From an uncultured Verrucomicrobiae bacterium (lineage in GTDB: Bacteria > Verrucomicrobiota > Verrucomicrobiia > Limisphaerales > AAA164-E04): a stretch of DNA of 64,000 nucleotides. A program made the translations under genes and the position numbers. The stretch lies in contig OX638380.1 in the NCBI GenBank assembly GCA_951813855.1, positions 884,876 through 948,875 of the forward strand. Direction: 5' to 3'. Shown here one piece after another: positions 53,819 to 64,000 of this stretch; the first letter of the stretch is position 1; each line of letters starts with the position of its first letter. The notes beneath the pieces are model-generated. The model did no database searches. It was not told the DNA's origin and saw only the letters and a program-made list of their open reading frames with translations.

Positions 53819-55672
53819 ATGGGGACGAAACTTTATCGCCTTCGAGATGGGAAAATAAAGCTGGCTTTTTCACTCTCTGGTCGTTATGGGTTCCTCAGGG
53901 ACGCCAAATTCAACCTCAAGCGGGTGACCGTTCGATTGGTGAAGAGCAGTGAGCGAAGACGCTGGGATTCGCTGATGGATCAGAACCATTATTTGGGTTT
54001 CAAAGGTTTTGCCGGACGCGGTCTGCGTTATGTTGCCGAGTACCGAGGCCGGTGGTTGGCTTTAGCCGGCTGGCAAAGCGGAGTGTTCCGGTGTCGCCCG
54101 CGAGATCGGTGGCTCGGGTGGAAAAAACGAGAGCAGTTTCGTCGGCTGCATTTGATTGCCAACAATACCCGATTCCTCCTGCTTACCGAGCTGGGCGAAG
54201 TGCGCAATCTGGGGAGTTGCGTCATGGCCAAAATGCTGCGCCGGCTGAGTGCCGATTGGCAACGGACTTGGGGTCATCCGCTGGAATTGGCCGAAACTTT
54301 CGTCGATCCTCGATACTTCTCGGGCACGATCTATCGCGCGGGGAATTGGCGGGCGGCAGGGCAATCGAAAGGCTACGCTCGCAGCAACGGACGCTATACC
54401 GCCCGGCACAATAAACGGAAGGAAATGTACGTTTATCCCTTGCGGCCCCAAGCCTGTTCTCGATTAAGGAACCGCCAGGACGATCCGTCTTGGGGCCCCC
54501 AGGTGCATCGGGTAGAAACGTCCCCGAAACAGTTGAAATCATTGGTGCAACTGCTAGCGGAAATGGCTGATTTTCGCCGGGCCCAAGGACGCAAACATCG
54601 ACTGGAAATGGTTCTCGCTATTTGCATCTTAGCTCGATTAGCCGGCAAGGTCGGCCCTTTGGCGACTTCGCGTTACGCCCAAAAAATGACGCCAAACCAA
54701 TTGCAGACTCTCGGGGCGTGGTGCTACGCCAAGGGCCGTTGCGTGGCCCCGTTTCTCGCGACGATTCACCGGGTCATGACCGAGACGGACCCGGAAGCTT
54801 TGCCAGCGGTAACTCACCGCTGGGTAACGGCTCAATTGACTCGACAACCCCTGGAAGCCTTGGCTGCTGACGGTAAGCGGATCAACGGAGCCAATCGCAA
54901 CAGCAAAGAGCATTTCGAGACCGTCATCCTCGGGCGCCATCAAGATGCGGTGCCCATCGCCGTTCGCATTTGCCGGGATCAAGGCGGCGAACAGGCGGCG
55001 ATGGCGGCTCTCCTGGAGGATGTCGATATCCGGGGAGCCGTCATTACGATCGATGCGCTCCATACCAACCGAGCCATGGCCGATGCCATCGTGTTGGTTA
55101 ACGGAGCCCATTTTCTCTTCACGGTCAAAGAGAATAACCCCGAACTCTCTCAATTTTTGACCAGCCTGGATTGGGATCGAGTGGCCCAGGACCGGTTCAC
55201 CGAAAACCCGGAGAAAGGACACGGCCGCATCGATCAACGGAGCATTCAGACCTATGAACCCCTTCCGGGGGCCGTCACATTGCCGCATGTCCTCCAAGTC
55301 TTTCGGATCATCCGACACCGCCATCATTGGAACGGTGAGCCCGACACCGTGGAATATGCTTACGGTGTCACTTCGTTGCCTCGAGAGGCTGCCGACGCTC
55401 AACGATTGGTGTCACTCAATCGGGGACATGGGACGGTAGAAAACGGCAATCACCGCCGTCGCGACGGGATCTTCGGCGAAGATGATTGTCTCATGCGAAC
55501 TCGCCATGGGCCGACGAACAATGCCCTCTTCAACAACCTGGCCTTGGCGATCATTCTCCAGTCGGGATACCCTAATTTGGCCGAAGCTACTGACGATTTT
55601 CAGACGAATCGGTACCAAGGGATGCGAGCCGTCACGAAAACCACCCCTTTTAAACGTCCGAAAAAAAGCTGA
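53819..55672 (+). CDS. DruA-like (DUF4338) domain fused to an ISAs1-type transposase
   Basis: 617 aa from ATG 53819; a TTG 30 bp earlier is an alternative. Residues about 35-210 match DUF4338/DruA: LMDQNHYLGFKGFAGRGLRY, WLALAGWQSGVFRCRPRD, and LLLTELGEVRNLGSCVMAKM, ending in YVDPRYFSGTIYRAGNW-like sequence. Residues about 225-600 are an ISAs1 transposase: ADGKRINGANRNSKEH (first D), VITIDALHTNRAMADAIV (second D), and GTVENGNHRRRDGIFGEDDC (Glu). Both domains look intact. DruA is the shared protein of the Druantia defence system; the same domain on transposases suggests an IS origin. No other Druantia gene is nearby. Confidence 0.8.
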   Translation: MGTKLYRLRDGKIKLAFSLSGRYGFLRDAKFNLKRVTVRLVKSSERRRWDSLMDQNHYLGFKGFAGRGLRYVAEYRGRWLALAGWQSGVFRCRPRDRWLGWKKREQFRRLHLIANNTRFLLLTELGEVRNLGSCVMAKMLRRLSADWQRTWGHPLELAETFVDPRYFSGTIYRAGNWRAAGQSKGYARSNGRYTARHNKRKEMYVYPLRPQACSRLRNRQDDPSWGPQVHRVETSPKQLKSLVQLLAEMADFRRAQGRKHRLEMVLAICILARLAGKVGPLATSRYAQKMTPNQLQTLGAWCYAKGRCVAPFLATIHRVMTETDPEALPAVTHRWVTAQLTRQPLEALAADGKRINGANRNSKEHFETVILGRHQDAVPIAVRICRDQGGEQAAMAALLEDVDIRGAVITIDALHTNRAMADAIVLVNGAHFLFTVKENNPELSQFLTSLDWDRVAQDRFTENPEKGHGRIDQRSIQTYEPLPGAVTLPHVLQVFRIIRHRHHWNGEPDTVEYAYGVTSLPREAADAQRLVSLNRGHGTVENGNHRRRDGIFGEDDCLMRTRHGPTNNALFNNLALAIILQSGYPNLAEATDDFQTNRYQGMRAVTKTTPFKRPKKS

Positions 55673-55899
55673 ATCGACCTTCCTGATTACCGGCACTTCC
55701 TCCCTGCTGATTCGGTCTGCGAATTGATCGTTTGACCGATGCACGCACCGGTCTAGTCTCCTATCTGGCTGAAACTCGTCTCCAGCGGCAATCGCCGCCA
55801 ATCTCGAAGAATAATTCGGAAAAAAAGTTTTTCCGACGAATCGAAATACTCCGCTCGGTACTTAAAAAACCGATCGTCGACCAAGAATTATTAGCATGA

Positions 55900-56668
55900 A
55901 AAAGTCCTGGGAGAGGCCACCAAACATTTGGACGAGACGGGTTGACGAATCGAAGGCAAAACGCAGTGGTTACACGTCATGAGCACCGAAAAGACGACGA
56001 GCTTACGCGTCGCCGAGGGTCGCGGTGAAATGTTCGACGATCTGACCGGGCGGGTGGTGCACGACAGTTTTGCGTCTTATCCCAAAATGGAAGCATTGAT
56101 CCACCGATACTGCCATGCTCATCATCTGCGGGAGTTACAAGCCGCCAAGGAACAACAGGAGGAGTGGGCGGGAAAGATGTTGTGGTATTTATTAATTCTG
56201 GAGCGATTTGTTCGGCGAGCGAAACGGCGTGATTCGACTCATCAAAATCGCGGGTCACCCGAGCTGGCGAAAGACTTGCGGGAAACGATCTACCAACGTT
56301 ATGACGACATCTTGAACGAGGCGATTCAGTATCACCAAGAGTTACCGCCGTTGCCGTCTGGCAAGCGGGGCCGCCGAAGAAAACGTACCGGTCATAATCT
56401 GGCGGAACGGTTGCAACGGAATCGAGAAGACTCGCTCAGGTTCGTGTTCGACTGGGCCATTCCCTTCACGAATAACCTGGCGGAGCGCGATTCAAGGATG
56501 ATGAAATTAGTCATGAAGATCTCCGGTTGCTTTCGTTCACAGCAAGGCGCCGCCGACTTCGCCGTCCTTCGCGGGGTGATCAGCACTGCCGAAAAGCAGG
56601 GATGGGATGTCATCTCGACCTTGCGTCTTGCCCCAGAAGAGTTGGCCGATAAACTGTTAATCGGTTGA
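55900..56668 (+). pseudogene. IS66-type transposase remnant
   Basis: The frame from about 55900 has HLDETG, then an in-frame TGA (55944-55946), then IEGKTQWLHVMSTEKT, GRVVHDSFASYPKMEAL and YCHAHHLRELQAAKEQQ, and finally PFTNNLAERDSRMMKLVMKI: the catalytic half of IS66 transposases. The N-terminal half is missing. A restart at 55979 would give 229 aa lacking the first catalytic Asp. Confidence 0.75.
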
Positions 56669-56749
56669 TTTCGAGGCCTTCGATCGGTCCCCACAGTTTA
56701 AAACTGTCGCTTTTACTGGAAAAATGGGAGGATCAGGTACCTAGGCAGT

Positions 56750-57150
56750 TACGATCGATCATCATCTGAGACCACGATCCTTGAGTGATCCGGATAATCA
56801 AAAGATGCTGAATAGCTTGTGGAAACATAATCAAAAGGGCCAGTTGCTTCGATTTCGGGACAATCCGAAGCTTAAACCGACCAACAATCGAGCCGAACGG
56901 GCTCTGCGACCGGGCGTCAAGGCTCGGAAGGTTTCCCAGGGTTCGAAAAATCAGAGAGGGGCTCAGAGTCGGGCGGCCATCACGAGCGTCACGGCTACCT
57001 CACGACTGAAAAAGGAGTCGGTTTTGGAGACGTTGGCGTCAGTGCTCTAGTTCTCGGTTCTATCACCCTCGGTTGATTCCGGCCAAGGTCTTCTCGTGCT
57101 TTCAGCACTGGTTTTCCGAAATCACGGGGCTTGGGATCATTCCCGTAATT
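56750..57150 (+). pseudogene. IS66-type C-terminal remnant, second copy
   Basis: Encodes QLLRFRDNPKLKPTNNRAER and following residues (56781-57050). The DNA, including the 3' flank down to the TTCCGAAATCACGGGGCTTG block, is a reverse-oriented match to 15860-16262. It differs from the 55900-56668 remnant, so two IS66 lineages are present. Confidence 0.7.
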
Positions 57151-57365
57151 TTGCTGGAACGGCAATCGAATGCCACTCGAAAGCCAACGTTGTTGGTCGA
57201 GGATATTTGAGCTGAAGCCGTCAGACGATCAACCAGGAACGTCGGATGGAATGAGATCACTCATCTTTTGACAGAAGCGAAACCTGAAATCCTTGATCAT
57301 GGGAATGCATCCTTTTCGTCAGATCGTTTAGTTCAAAATGGCGTTCAAACCCGCTGATCAATTAC

Positions 57366-57640
57366 ATGAATTCGACGGCGACCAGGATGGAATCCCGATC
57401 CGTCATCGACGATGTCCGCGGCGAGTTCTCCTGTGCTGAGGATGGTCGCCGGGCGGACGCTCGCTCGCCGTGGCCGGAAGCTGGTGATTCGCGCTCCAGA
57501 ATTTCGCCGCCGAGACGGCGAGGAAAGAGCTTTCCGATTCAAACGGCTTCCGCTAGTCGGGGCGACTTAGCTTGGATTCCATTTGTCCATGGTGTGGGCA
57601 CCGAGGTATTGGCTGCACGATTACCTAGGCGTGTTCCTCC
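57366..57640 (+). repeat. Dispersed relative of the 204-bp array
   Basis: One diverged unit (GAATTCGACGGCGACCAGGA, later GTCCGCGGCGAGTTCTCC) plus the same tail (ATGGTGTGGGCACCGAGGTA) found after the 45-kb array. No 82-bp inverted repeat is seen beside it. Confidence 0.85.
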
Positions 57641-58493
57641 GTCCATTGTTTGGCCACTGTTTGAGGCAATGACAAAACCCGCTAATCAATTACGATCATC
57701 GACATGACAATGATGGGCACGCGGGTATGGGGCGGTCGTAAGACCGGCGTCGAGATTACCAGATACACCGATGACCGGGTCGAGCGGCCGGTCGCGGACC
57801 GGACCGTCGAGACCTGCGGTCGGTGCAACCTGATCGCTGACGGTCGCATCGGCTGCTCTCGCCTGATTGACGCCCCGGCCGGAATGCCTTTCAGAGATCG
57901 CAGGGCGGCGGCTCGGTACGCCCCCCGCGTCAACTTCCGGACAGATCGGTTATCTTCGGGGCGTCACGGTGAAAGTGAGTTTGACAACGGCAAAGGCTGT
58001 GGCGGGCGAAAGATAGGGTTGAAACTCCGGCACGTAGGCAGTTACCTTCAAACGCCAGTTCTGGAACTATGATTCTAAGATCCGCTTAGGCCGATGCCCT
58101 CCGAACAATAGATGCGACTGCTTGGGAAATTGCCGTCCGCAGTGAATCCGACAAGACCGTCCAACGAAAGCCGTCGGGAAAACACAGGCCGCGCCCGAAA
58201 ACGGGAACGTCGACGCTTGAGAACGAGATGATCGTTTGCGACGGCGGAGCAGAACAACGATTTTTTTTCCGAAGCGACCGGCGGGAAGAGTTGATTTATC
58301 CCTGACCGAACCTTATCATCGCAACGAAATGACTATCCGTATCGAGGCTAACGACGATCGTATGCCGATCATTTTGCCGACCAGGCGCAAGGGTCTGAGC
58401 GATTCCGATTTTTCCTGTCGTGGCTTTGATCATCCGGCTTGCCACGCAATTCGCTTACTCCGTACAAATTGATCCCGACTCCAGAACGAAGCA
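57641..58493. other. No clear gene
   Basis: A frame of 122 codons at 57704-58072 has no recognisable family, and its Arg/Gly-rich content suggests chance. Nothing else is seen up to the first permease. Confidence 0.4.
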
Positions 58494-60110
58494 ATGAATA
58501 TCGGCATAATCGCCATCCGAGAGTTACGAGTGCTTTCCCGCCGGAAACTTCTTTATGGGATGCGGATGGTATTTCTCGGATTGATATTTTTAACCTGGTT
58601 CCTACCGTTTATCATCGTTCCTAACTACGGGGAAGGCATCCTGATAACTGTTACGTTCGTATCGATGGTTATATTCGGAATCGGAGCCAGCGTTACGACG
58701 TCTGATTCGATCAGCTCAGAGCGCCGGGAAAAAACTCTCGGACTACTCATGCTAACGCCGTTACGACCGATCGCCGTGGTGACGGGAAAACTGATCACGG
58801 GTATTTCGCAATACTTGCTGTGCCTTTTCGCCATCACTCCGTTTATCGCTCTTCCGCTATTGAGCGGAGGAGTTACCTGGGAAGACGTAATGAAGTGTTG
58901 TCTCGCGATATGGACCATGACTTTTCTGGGATTGACGGTAGGTTTTTTCTGGACGACGATCTTCCAGGACTTAAAAACCTCTTCTACCGCCAGTTTTCTA
59001 ACCATGATAGGGCTTTATTTCTACCCGTTTATTTTCCTGCTGGTCATTTGGTTACCTCGCATCCGCATCAACGATACGTTCATTACCCTCGGACCGCTTT
59101 TGTCGTTAGCGACCTATTCAGTCGATAACATGCAATCCGCAAAATATTTCGAGGCAGTCGCAATTATATTCGGAGCTGCGACAACGATGCTTTTGGCTGC
59201 TTATATCGCATTCCGAATCGTTTGGAAAAAAGAGACGAATCCACAGTCTGTCGAACTCATAAAAAATCCCGGCGACAAACTCAACCGGTTAAGAATTAAA
59301 CGATCCGGCAAACTGCGATGGGACCAGTTTAGCTGGCAAGACAATCCCTATCGGGGTTGGGTCATGGCTAACGCTAAAAAACAGCCAATTATCGAAGGTA
59401 TCGCGAAACTAACATTGGGTTGGATTATACTAAGTGGAATCTTGATGCTGATATCAACGCCATTTGGCCCGAATGCTTTGGGCTTTGTTATGGGCTGCCT
59501 CGGGCTAGGTTTTTGGGAACTGTTGACTCGTTGGGCTGCTGCCATAGAAGCTCCTCGGCAAATACTGCATGATCGAAAATCAGGGATGTTGGAACTGTTA
59601 ATGGTATCACCTGTAAATGACAAATCCTTAATATCCTGCTTATTATCAGAATTGAAAAAGCTCCAAACTAAACGGTCGCTTTTGCTAGCAATAGGTTATA
59701 CGTGTTTACTTTCAGCGCTCACGTTCATGATTCTCACAGATCCGTTTGCTGAACCTGTGGTTGTCATATTCTTTTTGGCTTTTTCAACAGGAAACGTTCT
59801 ATTGTCATTTAGAGAACTGCAAACGACCCAAACTTATGGGGTTTGGTTAGCCACGCGGCTATCCAAACATATGACAATTACTTGGCTATTATTTGCTATT
59901 AATTGTTTGATTCCACTATTTTTGCTCCCATTAATTTATATGATTAACGCTTTTGTTTTTTTTATCCTTACTAGCGTAAGTGTAATTGACGAAATACTTT
60001 TTACGATCATAACGCTTCTGGTTTGGTTCTTTATCCGTTTTATCCTTGCTTGGTCGCTCGGTTATTACGCCACCAGGCAATTTAGAAATTTGCGGAAGAA
60101 AATCTGCTAA
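58494..60110 (+). CDS. ABC-2-type transporter permease, paralogue 1
   Basis: 538 aa with about 12 predicted membrane segments in two blocks (20-240 and 300-530), joined by a basic cytoplasmic stretch (about 250-300). The N-terminal signature IRELRVLSRRK, the SSERREKTLGLLMLTPLRP coupling segment and LLSGGVTWEDVMKCCLAIW recur in the two genes downstream. DRKSGMLELLMVSPVNDKSL in the second half repeats the coupling motif, so the protein is an internal duplication. No ATP-binding gene is in the window. The substrate is unknown. Confidence 0.75.
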   Translation: MNIGIIAIRELRVLSRRKLLYGMRMVFLGLIFLTWFLPFIIVPNYGEGILITVTFVSMVIFGIGASVTTSDSISSERREKTLGLLMLTPLRPIAVVTGKLITGISQYLLCLFAITPFIALPLLSGGVTWEDVMKCCLAIWTMTFLGLTVGFFWTTIFQDLKTSSTASFLTMIGLYFYPFIFLLVIWLPRIRINDTFITLGPLLSLATYSVDNMQSAKYFEAVAIIFGAATTMLLAAYIAFRIVWKKETNPQSVELIKNPGDKLNRLRIKRSGKLRWDQFSWQDNPYRGWVMANAKKQPIIEGIAKLTLGWIILSGILMLISTPFGPNALGFVMGCLGLGFWELLTRWAAAIEAPRQILHDRKSGMLELLMVSPVNDKSLISCLLSELKKLQTKRSLLLAIGYTCLLSALTFMILTDPFAEPVVVIFFLAFSTGNVLLSFRELQTTQTYGVWLATRLSKHMTITWLLFAINCLIPLFLLPLIYMINAFVFFILTSVSVIDEILFTIITLLVWFFIRFILAWSLGYYATRQFRNLRKKIC

Positions 60111-60554
60111 AACTAACTGCCCAAGTGAATTATCCGGCATCGAACTCACCGATCGAAAATATCAATGATTCAAGATTCAAGTGCGGCAAGCAGCCCTAAC
60201 TCATGCCAAAATATTCGACAATAAGTTTACCGCGTGAAAACGGAGATATCTGAAATTCAATCAACACTTGGCCGGCAAATGATTCCGATATGACTAAAGA
60301 ATCTTGGATTATGCTAATCACTATAAATAGAATGCCGAACAACGGTAATATCACCATGGATGATTACTCTCCGACATTAAGAACCGGGAACAAATGCGCC
60401 GAGAATCCAGTGAAATATCGTTCATATCAACTCGAATTCTACCGAACAATTTTGGATCATTTCAAAAAGTCCAGTATGTTGAAAATCTTGTTAATGACTG
60501 AAAACTCAGGATATATTGTTTTGTACCGATCCACTTCAACCTCAAATTGAATAG
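60111..60554. other. Intergenic, doubtful small ORF
   Basis: About 440 bp. A frame of 86 codons (60290-60550) ends just before the next gene, but lacks a ribosome site or family features. Confidence 0.4.
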
Positions 60555-62912
60555 ATGAGAATTGGCACCATATTTATAAGGGAACTTCAGGTGTTATCTC
60601 GGAGAGTTTCCGGGTACTGGTTGCGAGCGATATTTTTGGGGTTAGTATTTCTAGCTTGGATTATTCCCTTTCTTATTTTTCCCAACGAGGGGGACCTCAT
60701 TCTCATGTCCGTGACCATCGTTTCGATGGGTTTATTTGGACTTGGTTCAGGTTTATCAGTTTCCGATACCATCAGTTCCGAGCGAAGACTCAAAACCCTT
60801 GGCTTATTAATGTTAACTCCGCTGCGTCCCATCGAAATCTTATTCGGGAAACTAGTTACAGGAGTAACGCAGTTTTTGTTATGCCTGTTTGCCATTACAC
60901 CGTTTCTAACGATTCCGTTGTTAAGCGGAGGGGTAACATGGGCGGATGTGCTAAGGTGTTGTCTGGCAATATGGGCCATGACATTTTTAGGATTATCGGT
61001 GGGACTTTTTTGGTCAGTCGTTTTTCGTGAGCTAAAAAACTCATCGACTGCTACTTCTATTACTCTTTTGGGAATTCACTTGATTCCATTACTAACGTTA
61101 TTTATCTTTTACGAGTTTTTTGATGTACGCCTCTATTCTAATCCGACCTATCTATTATTTCCATTAGTAGGAATAATCGAAGCTACGATTGGTGTTGCAT
61201 TCGATTCTTCCCGTTATTTTAATTCGATCGTAGTTTTAATCGGAACTGGCATTGGGTTTATCATAGTGACGTATTTTTCGTTTCTACTAGTCTGGCGGTG
61301 GGAAACCAACCCTAAGTCAGCAGCTCCAAATACACAGTCAACTATACCCGGCGATAAACCAACGAAAATAAGGTCGAATAAAAACAAACATTTATGCATT
61401 AACGACAATGAAAATTCTTACCAAAAATTAATAGCTGTTTTTTACCCGAAACATCTCTGGTATCGAGCTATTATTTATCTAATTTTTATTTTTATGATGA
61501 TATGTGTTTTATCTCCGTTTTTCGAGGATTTTTTTCGTAGATCTGAAGAGCTTATGTTTTTAGCCATTCCTTTTTTGATTTTGTTAGAATTAGCAGTTCG
61601 TTGGTCAGTTGCCGTGGAAACACCCCATCAAATTGTGCACGATCGTAAAACAGGAATAATGGAACTTTTAATGGTTTCGCCACTAAGCGATAAATCGATT
61701 GTTTCTGGATTAATTACAAATTTAAGAGAGTTTCAATTTAACCGTTTATTTTTGTTGGGTATCAGTTATTTATCGTTATTTTTGTCGATTATTTTTTATG
61801 AAGATTATAACCGATCCTGGTCAACGGATAATTCGGTGGTCCGCTTTGTCTTTTTCGTCTGCGCACTTTTTTGGATTTATTGGGGTTTACGATTAGAGTT
61901 GAAAAAATCAAGCACTAAATGTTTTCTTTTAATGATTATCATTCAATTATCGTTAATGGGGGCATTTATCTTGGTTTTTGTTAATTTGAATTCATCCTAT
62001 AGTTCGAATTATTTTACATATTTTAATAATGGGACAATGATCTTTCTTTTTTTGGCAGGAGTTACATTTTTGTCGTTTTTTAGTCTGCGTCATGAACTAA
62101 AACCGTTAAACACAATCAAATTTATATTTTTAATGATCGGTCATCTGTTTATCATTGGACCTTTAGCAAGTGATTTTTATTTTTATTATTATTATAAATA
62201 TCCGTTAGGAGTTATTATTATTTTACTTGGTTTCATTGGCGGATCGCTTTATATAAGTTATTGTATGTTGCAAACAAATAGAAACCTATTGCAACCTAGG
62301 AGAATCGTACTGATAATTATAGCGCAATTGTCTATTGCTGGTGGTTTTTATTATTTAATGGCAACTGCGTTATCTTTTAATTATCGCCAACCAACCGGTA
62401 TTTACTTTTGGTTAACATGCGGAACGATTATATTGTTGTTTTGGGGATTTAGATCTCGATCAAAACGTTGGAGAACAAATCGATTCATATTGTTTTCAAT
62501 CGGTGGTTTGAGTGTTTTTCTCATATTTTCATTTCTTTTATATGATTGGCAGTTTGTTTCAGAACGGAATGCATTTATATTATATTTGTGTTTTTTAGCA
62601 GGATCTTTATTCTTGCTATTTTATGAATTATATACAGTTCAATCTTTCGGTCTATATTTAGCCGCTTGTAATTTAACGCATTTCAAAATCACTTCGATTT
62701 TGTTTACCATTAATTTTATTTTCCCATTCTTATTATTAGTTTTAATAATGAGCGTTCTTTATATTATACGTTCTCAATCTACATTTTTCAATGATTATAG
62801 TTATTTATTCTCGGGAATAATGATTTGGTTTTTATTACGTACTACTATTGCTTTGATATTAAACAAAATTTCCTCTTGTCAATTACTTAATATTCGACAG
62901 ATCAATGCTTAA
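60555..62912 (+). CDS. ABC-2-type transporter permease, paralogue 2 (enlarged)
   Basis: 785 aa. The first ~240 residues align closely with paralogue 1 (IRELQVLSRR, SSERRLKTLGLLMLTPLRP, LLSGGVTWADVLRCCLAIW), as does DRKTGIMELLMVSPLSDKSI. About 240 extra residues in the second half add many very hydrophobic segments rich in Phe, Ile and Leu. The DNA shifts with this: 60901-60960 has 30 G/C in 60, while 62161-62220 has 11. It may be a permease under relaxed selection or one expanded with AT-rich DNA. Frame is intact. Confidence 0.72.
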   Translation: MRIGTIFIRELQVLSRRVSGYWLRAIFLGLVFLAWIIPFLIFPNEGDLILMSVTIVSMGLFGLGSGLSVSDTISSERRLKTLGLLMLTPLRPIEILFGKLVTGVTQFLLCLFAITPFLTIPLLSGGVTWADVLRCCLAIWAMTFLGLSVGLFWSVVFRELKNSSTATSITLLGIHLIPLLTLFIFYEFFDVRLYSNPTYLLFPLVGIIEATIGVAFDSSRYFNSIVVLIGTGIGFIIVTYFSFLLVWRWETNPKSAAPNTQSTIPGDKPTKIRSNKNKHLCINDNENSYQKLIAVFYPKHLWYRAIIYLIFIFMMICVLSPFFEDFFRRSEELMFLAIPFLILLELAVRWSVAVETPHQIVHDRKTGIMELLMVSPLSDKSIVSGLITNLREFQFNRLFLLGISYLSLFLSIIFYEDYNRSWSTDNSVVRFVFFVCALFWIYWGLRLELKKSSTKCFLLMIIIQLSLMGAFILVFVNLNSSYSSNYFTYFNNGTMIFLFLAGVTFLSFFSLRHELKPLNTIKFIFLMIGHLFIIGPLASDFYFYYYYKYPLGVIIILLGFIGGSLYISYCMLQTNRNLLQPRRIVLIIIAQLSIAGGFYYLMATALSFNYRQPTGIYFWLTCGTIILLFWGFRSRSKRWRTNRFILFSIGGLSVFLIFSFLLYDWQFVSERNAFILYLCFLAGSLFLLFYELYTVQSFGLYLAACNLTHFKITSILFTINFIFPFLLLVLIMSVLYIIRSQSTFFNDYSYLFSGIMIWFLLRTTIALILNKISSCQLLNIRQINA

Positions 62913-63034
62913 CATTCTTGTTATGATTAAGCTTATAGCCATTTTTCATACAATTATTCAAAACGATTATGTCACTTTATTATTTCTACCCGTTAGTCTG
63001 AAGGCGTGAATCAATCAAGACAGTAATCAACTTC

Positions 63035-63863
63035 ATGCAAGTAAACCCCGTATTAATCAAAGAGTTTTATCGCAATCAAGAAACATCACCGGATACTGGT
63101 TGCGAACTGCTTCGTTAGCGTTAATATTTTTCGTGTGGTATATTATCCATGCGAATAATCCTAGCAACGGAGAAAGGGCCCTGGAAACAATCACTTTCAT
63201 TGCAGAGATTTATTTTGGAATCTTTGCCGGTATATCCTCATTTCATACTATTGCTTTAGAATACCGCAGCAAAACACTCGGCTTATTATTTTTGACTCGA
63301 TTGCGTTCTTCTGAAATACTATTTGGAAAAATATTTCCCTATGGTGTTCAGTGTTTTATAATTCTTATTGCAATTTTTCCAATTCTTTCCTTGTCGTTGA
63401 TCAACGGAGGAGTAACTATAACATATGTGCTGAAATGTTGGATAGCTATTGGCAGTTCTATGTATTTAGGATTATCAATCGGGATTGTTTGGATATTCTG
63501 GAAAGTTAAACCCGAATAAAATACGAATTATTATTTCTACCGTTTATGATTATATCTACTTGGTCAGTAATTTTCTTCCCCAAGGTGATTGAAATAACAA
63601 TATCTCTTATCTTGTATTTTGCCATGCAATTTATGATACTGGCAATTTATTTAAACCTGTTTACCTTGAGTCGCATAAACTCTCTTACGAATTACAATTG
63701 GGAATTTAACTGGTTAATTTTTCATTTGTCTCACATTAAAAAAATACATGCCAAACTACCTGAGTTTAGAATTATTAAAACCATAAAAACAAATGCAATT
63801 AAACCGTGCAACCGCCGATTTCCTAACATTAAGGATAATGAAAATCCGTACCAAATTTTAGTT
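63035..63863 (+). pseudogene. ABC-2-type permease, paralogue 3, decayed
   Basis: ATG 63035 begins NPVLIKEFY, but the family sequence RNITGYWLRTASLALIFFVW continues in another frame (shift near 63062-63075). The next frame (63100-63519) has EYRSKTLGLLFLTRLRSSEI and LINGGVTITYVLKCWIAI and stops at 63519. A further frame (63546 on) carries RRFPNIKDNENPYQ, matching the linker of paralogue 2. IS copy 3 ends the gene at 63864. At least two frameshifts and an insertion: not functional. Confidence 0.8.
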
Positions 63864-64000
63864 AGTGTCAAGTCCAAAAGTCAAAATCCATAGTTGATTT
63901 CTTTAAAAACTAAAAAAAATAATTTCAAATTAGATCGAAATAAATGGTTAAATCGACATATTTATCTTAAATTGTATTTTTTTTGATCTTTTACAGAATT
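63864..64000 (-). mobile_element. Insertion sequence, copy 3 (right end only, runs off the window)
   Basis: Starting AGTGTCAAGTCCAAAAGTCA, the 137 bp are the reverse complement of the right ends of copies 1 and 2 with few changes. The transposase gene would lie beyond the window on the minus strand. Confidence 0.92.

Noticed and set aside
53819..55672. Druantia defence system
   Set aside because: Only a DruA-like domain on a transposase is present; the large DruE helicase and other components are missing.

Overview
The window looks like a chromosome segment of a PVC-superphylum bacterium, most likely Verrucomicrobiota. The case rests on a microcompartment operon of the Planctomycetes-Verrucomicrobia (PVM) fucose/rhamnose type, a formylglycine-type sulfatase, an extended IspH, short RCC1-like repeats and a family of very hydrophobic ABC-2 permeases. 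The organism call is inference, since no rRNA gene is present. Most of the core is clearly GC-rich; parts of 22.9-23.1 kb, 40.7-44.8 kb and 60.5-64 kb are AT-rich.

Layout. 0-11 kb is ordinary housekeeping: an enolase-superfamily dehydratase divergent from an amidohydrolase resembling uronate isomerases, a primary-type sigma factor with a near-consensus promoter, then apt, ogg, ispH, dgt, ubiD and a convergent SurA/PpiC-like chaperone. 11-23 kb is an accessory island: a 15-repeat RCC1-like surface protein broken by one TGA, an intact insertion sequence (copy 1 of 3), IS66 debris, a type III restriction-modification pair and a degenerate tract. 23-24.7 kb has hsp20, a HIT protein and an unknown gene.

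24.8-33.4 kb is the microcompartment operon, all on the minus strand: pduL, two BMC-H, ackA, a third BMC-H, three BMC-P (EutN), a CoA-acylating aldehyde dehydrogenase, a class II aldolase, an LDH/MDH-family dehydrogenase and a TIM-barrel aldolase-like protein. A divergent DeoR regulator and a KDPG-aldolase homologue sit at its head, with a secreted sulfatase beyond them. Together they suggest use of sulfated deoxy-sugar polymers: L-fuculose- or L-rhamnulose-1-phosphate is split to DHAP and lactaldehyde; lactaldehyde is oxidised in the shell to lactyl-CoA, then lactyl-phosphate, then lactate plus ATP; the dehydrogenase recycles NAD.

36.5-39.5 kb holds a HAD-Nudix-FolB three-domain fusion whose domains match three consecutive folate-pathway steps, and an S8 protease with an N-terminal STN-like domain. 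40-46.3 kb is a graveyard of transposases (IS copy 2, an ISAzo13-family element with a 224-bp inverted duplication, IS4-like debris) and a 204-bp tandem array closed by 82-bp inverted repeats. 47-53.5 kb carries nuoM-nuoN without other nuo genes, an FAH-family hydrolase and proS. 53.8-57.7 kb is again mobile: a DruA-like (DUF4338) domain fused to an ISAs1-type transposase, IS66 remnants, and a relative of the 204-bp repeat. The last 5.5 kb holds three tandem paralogous permeases, progressively more AT-rich, the third broken by frameshifts and by IS copy 3 at the window edge.
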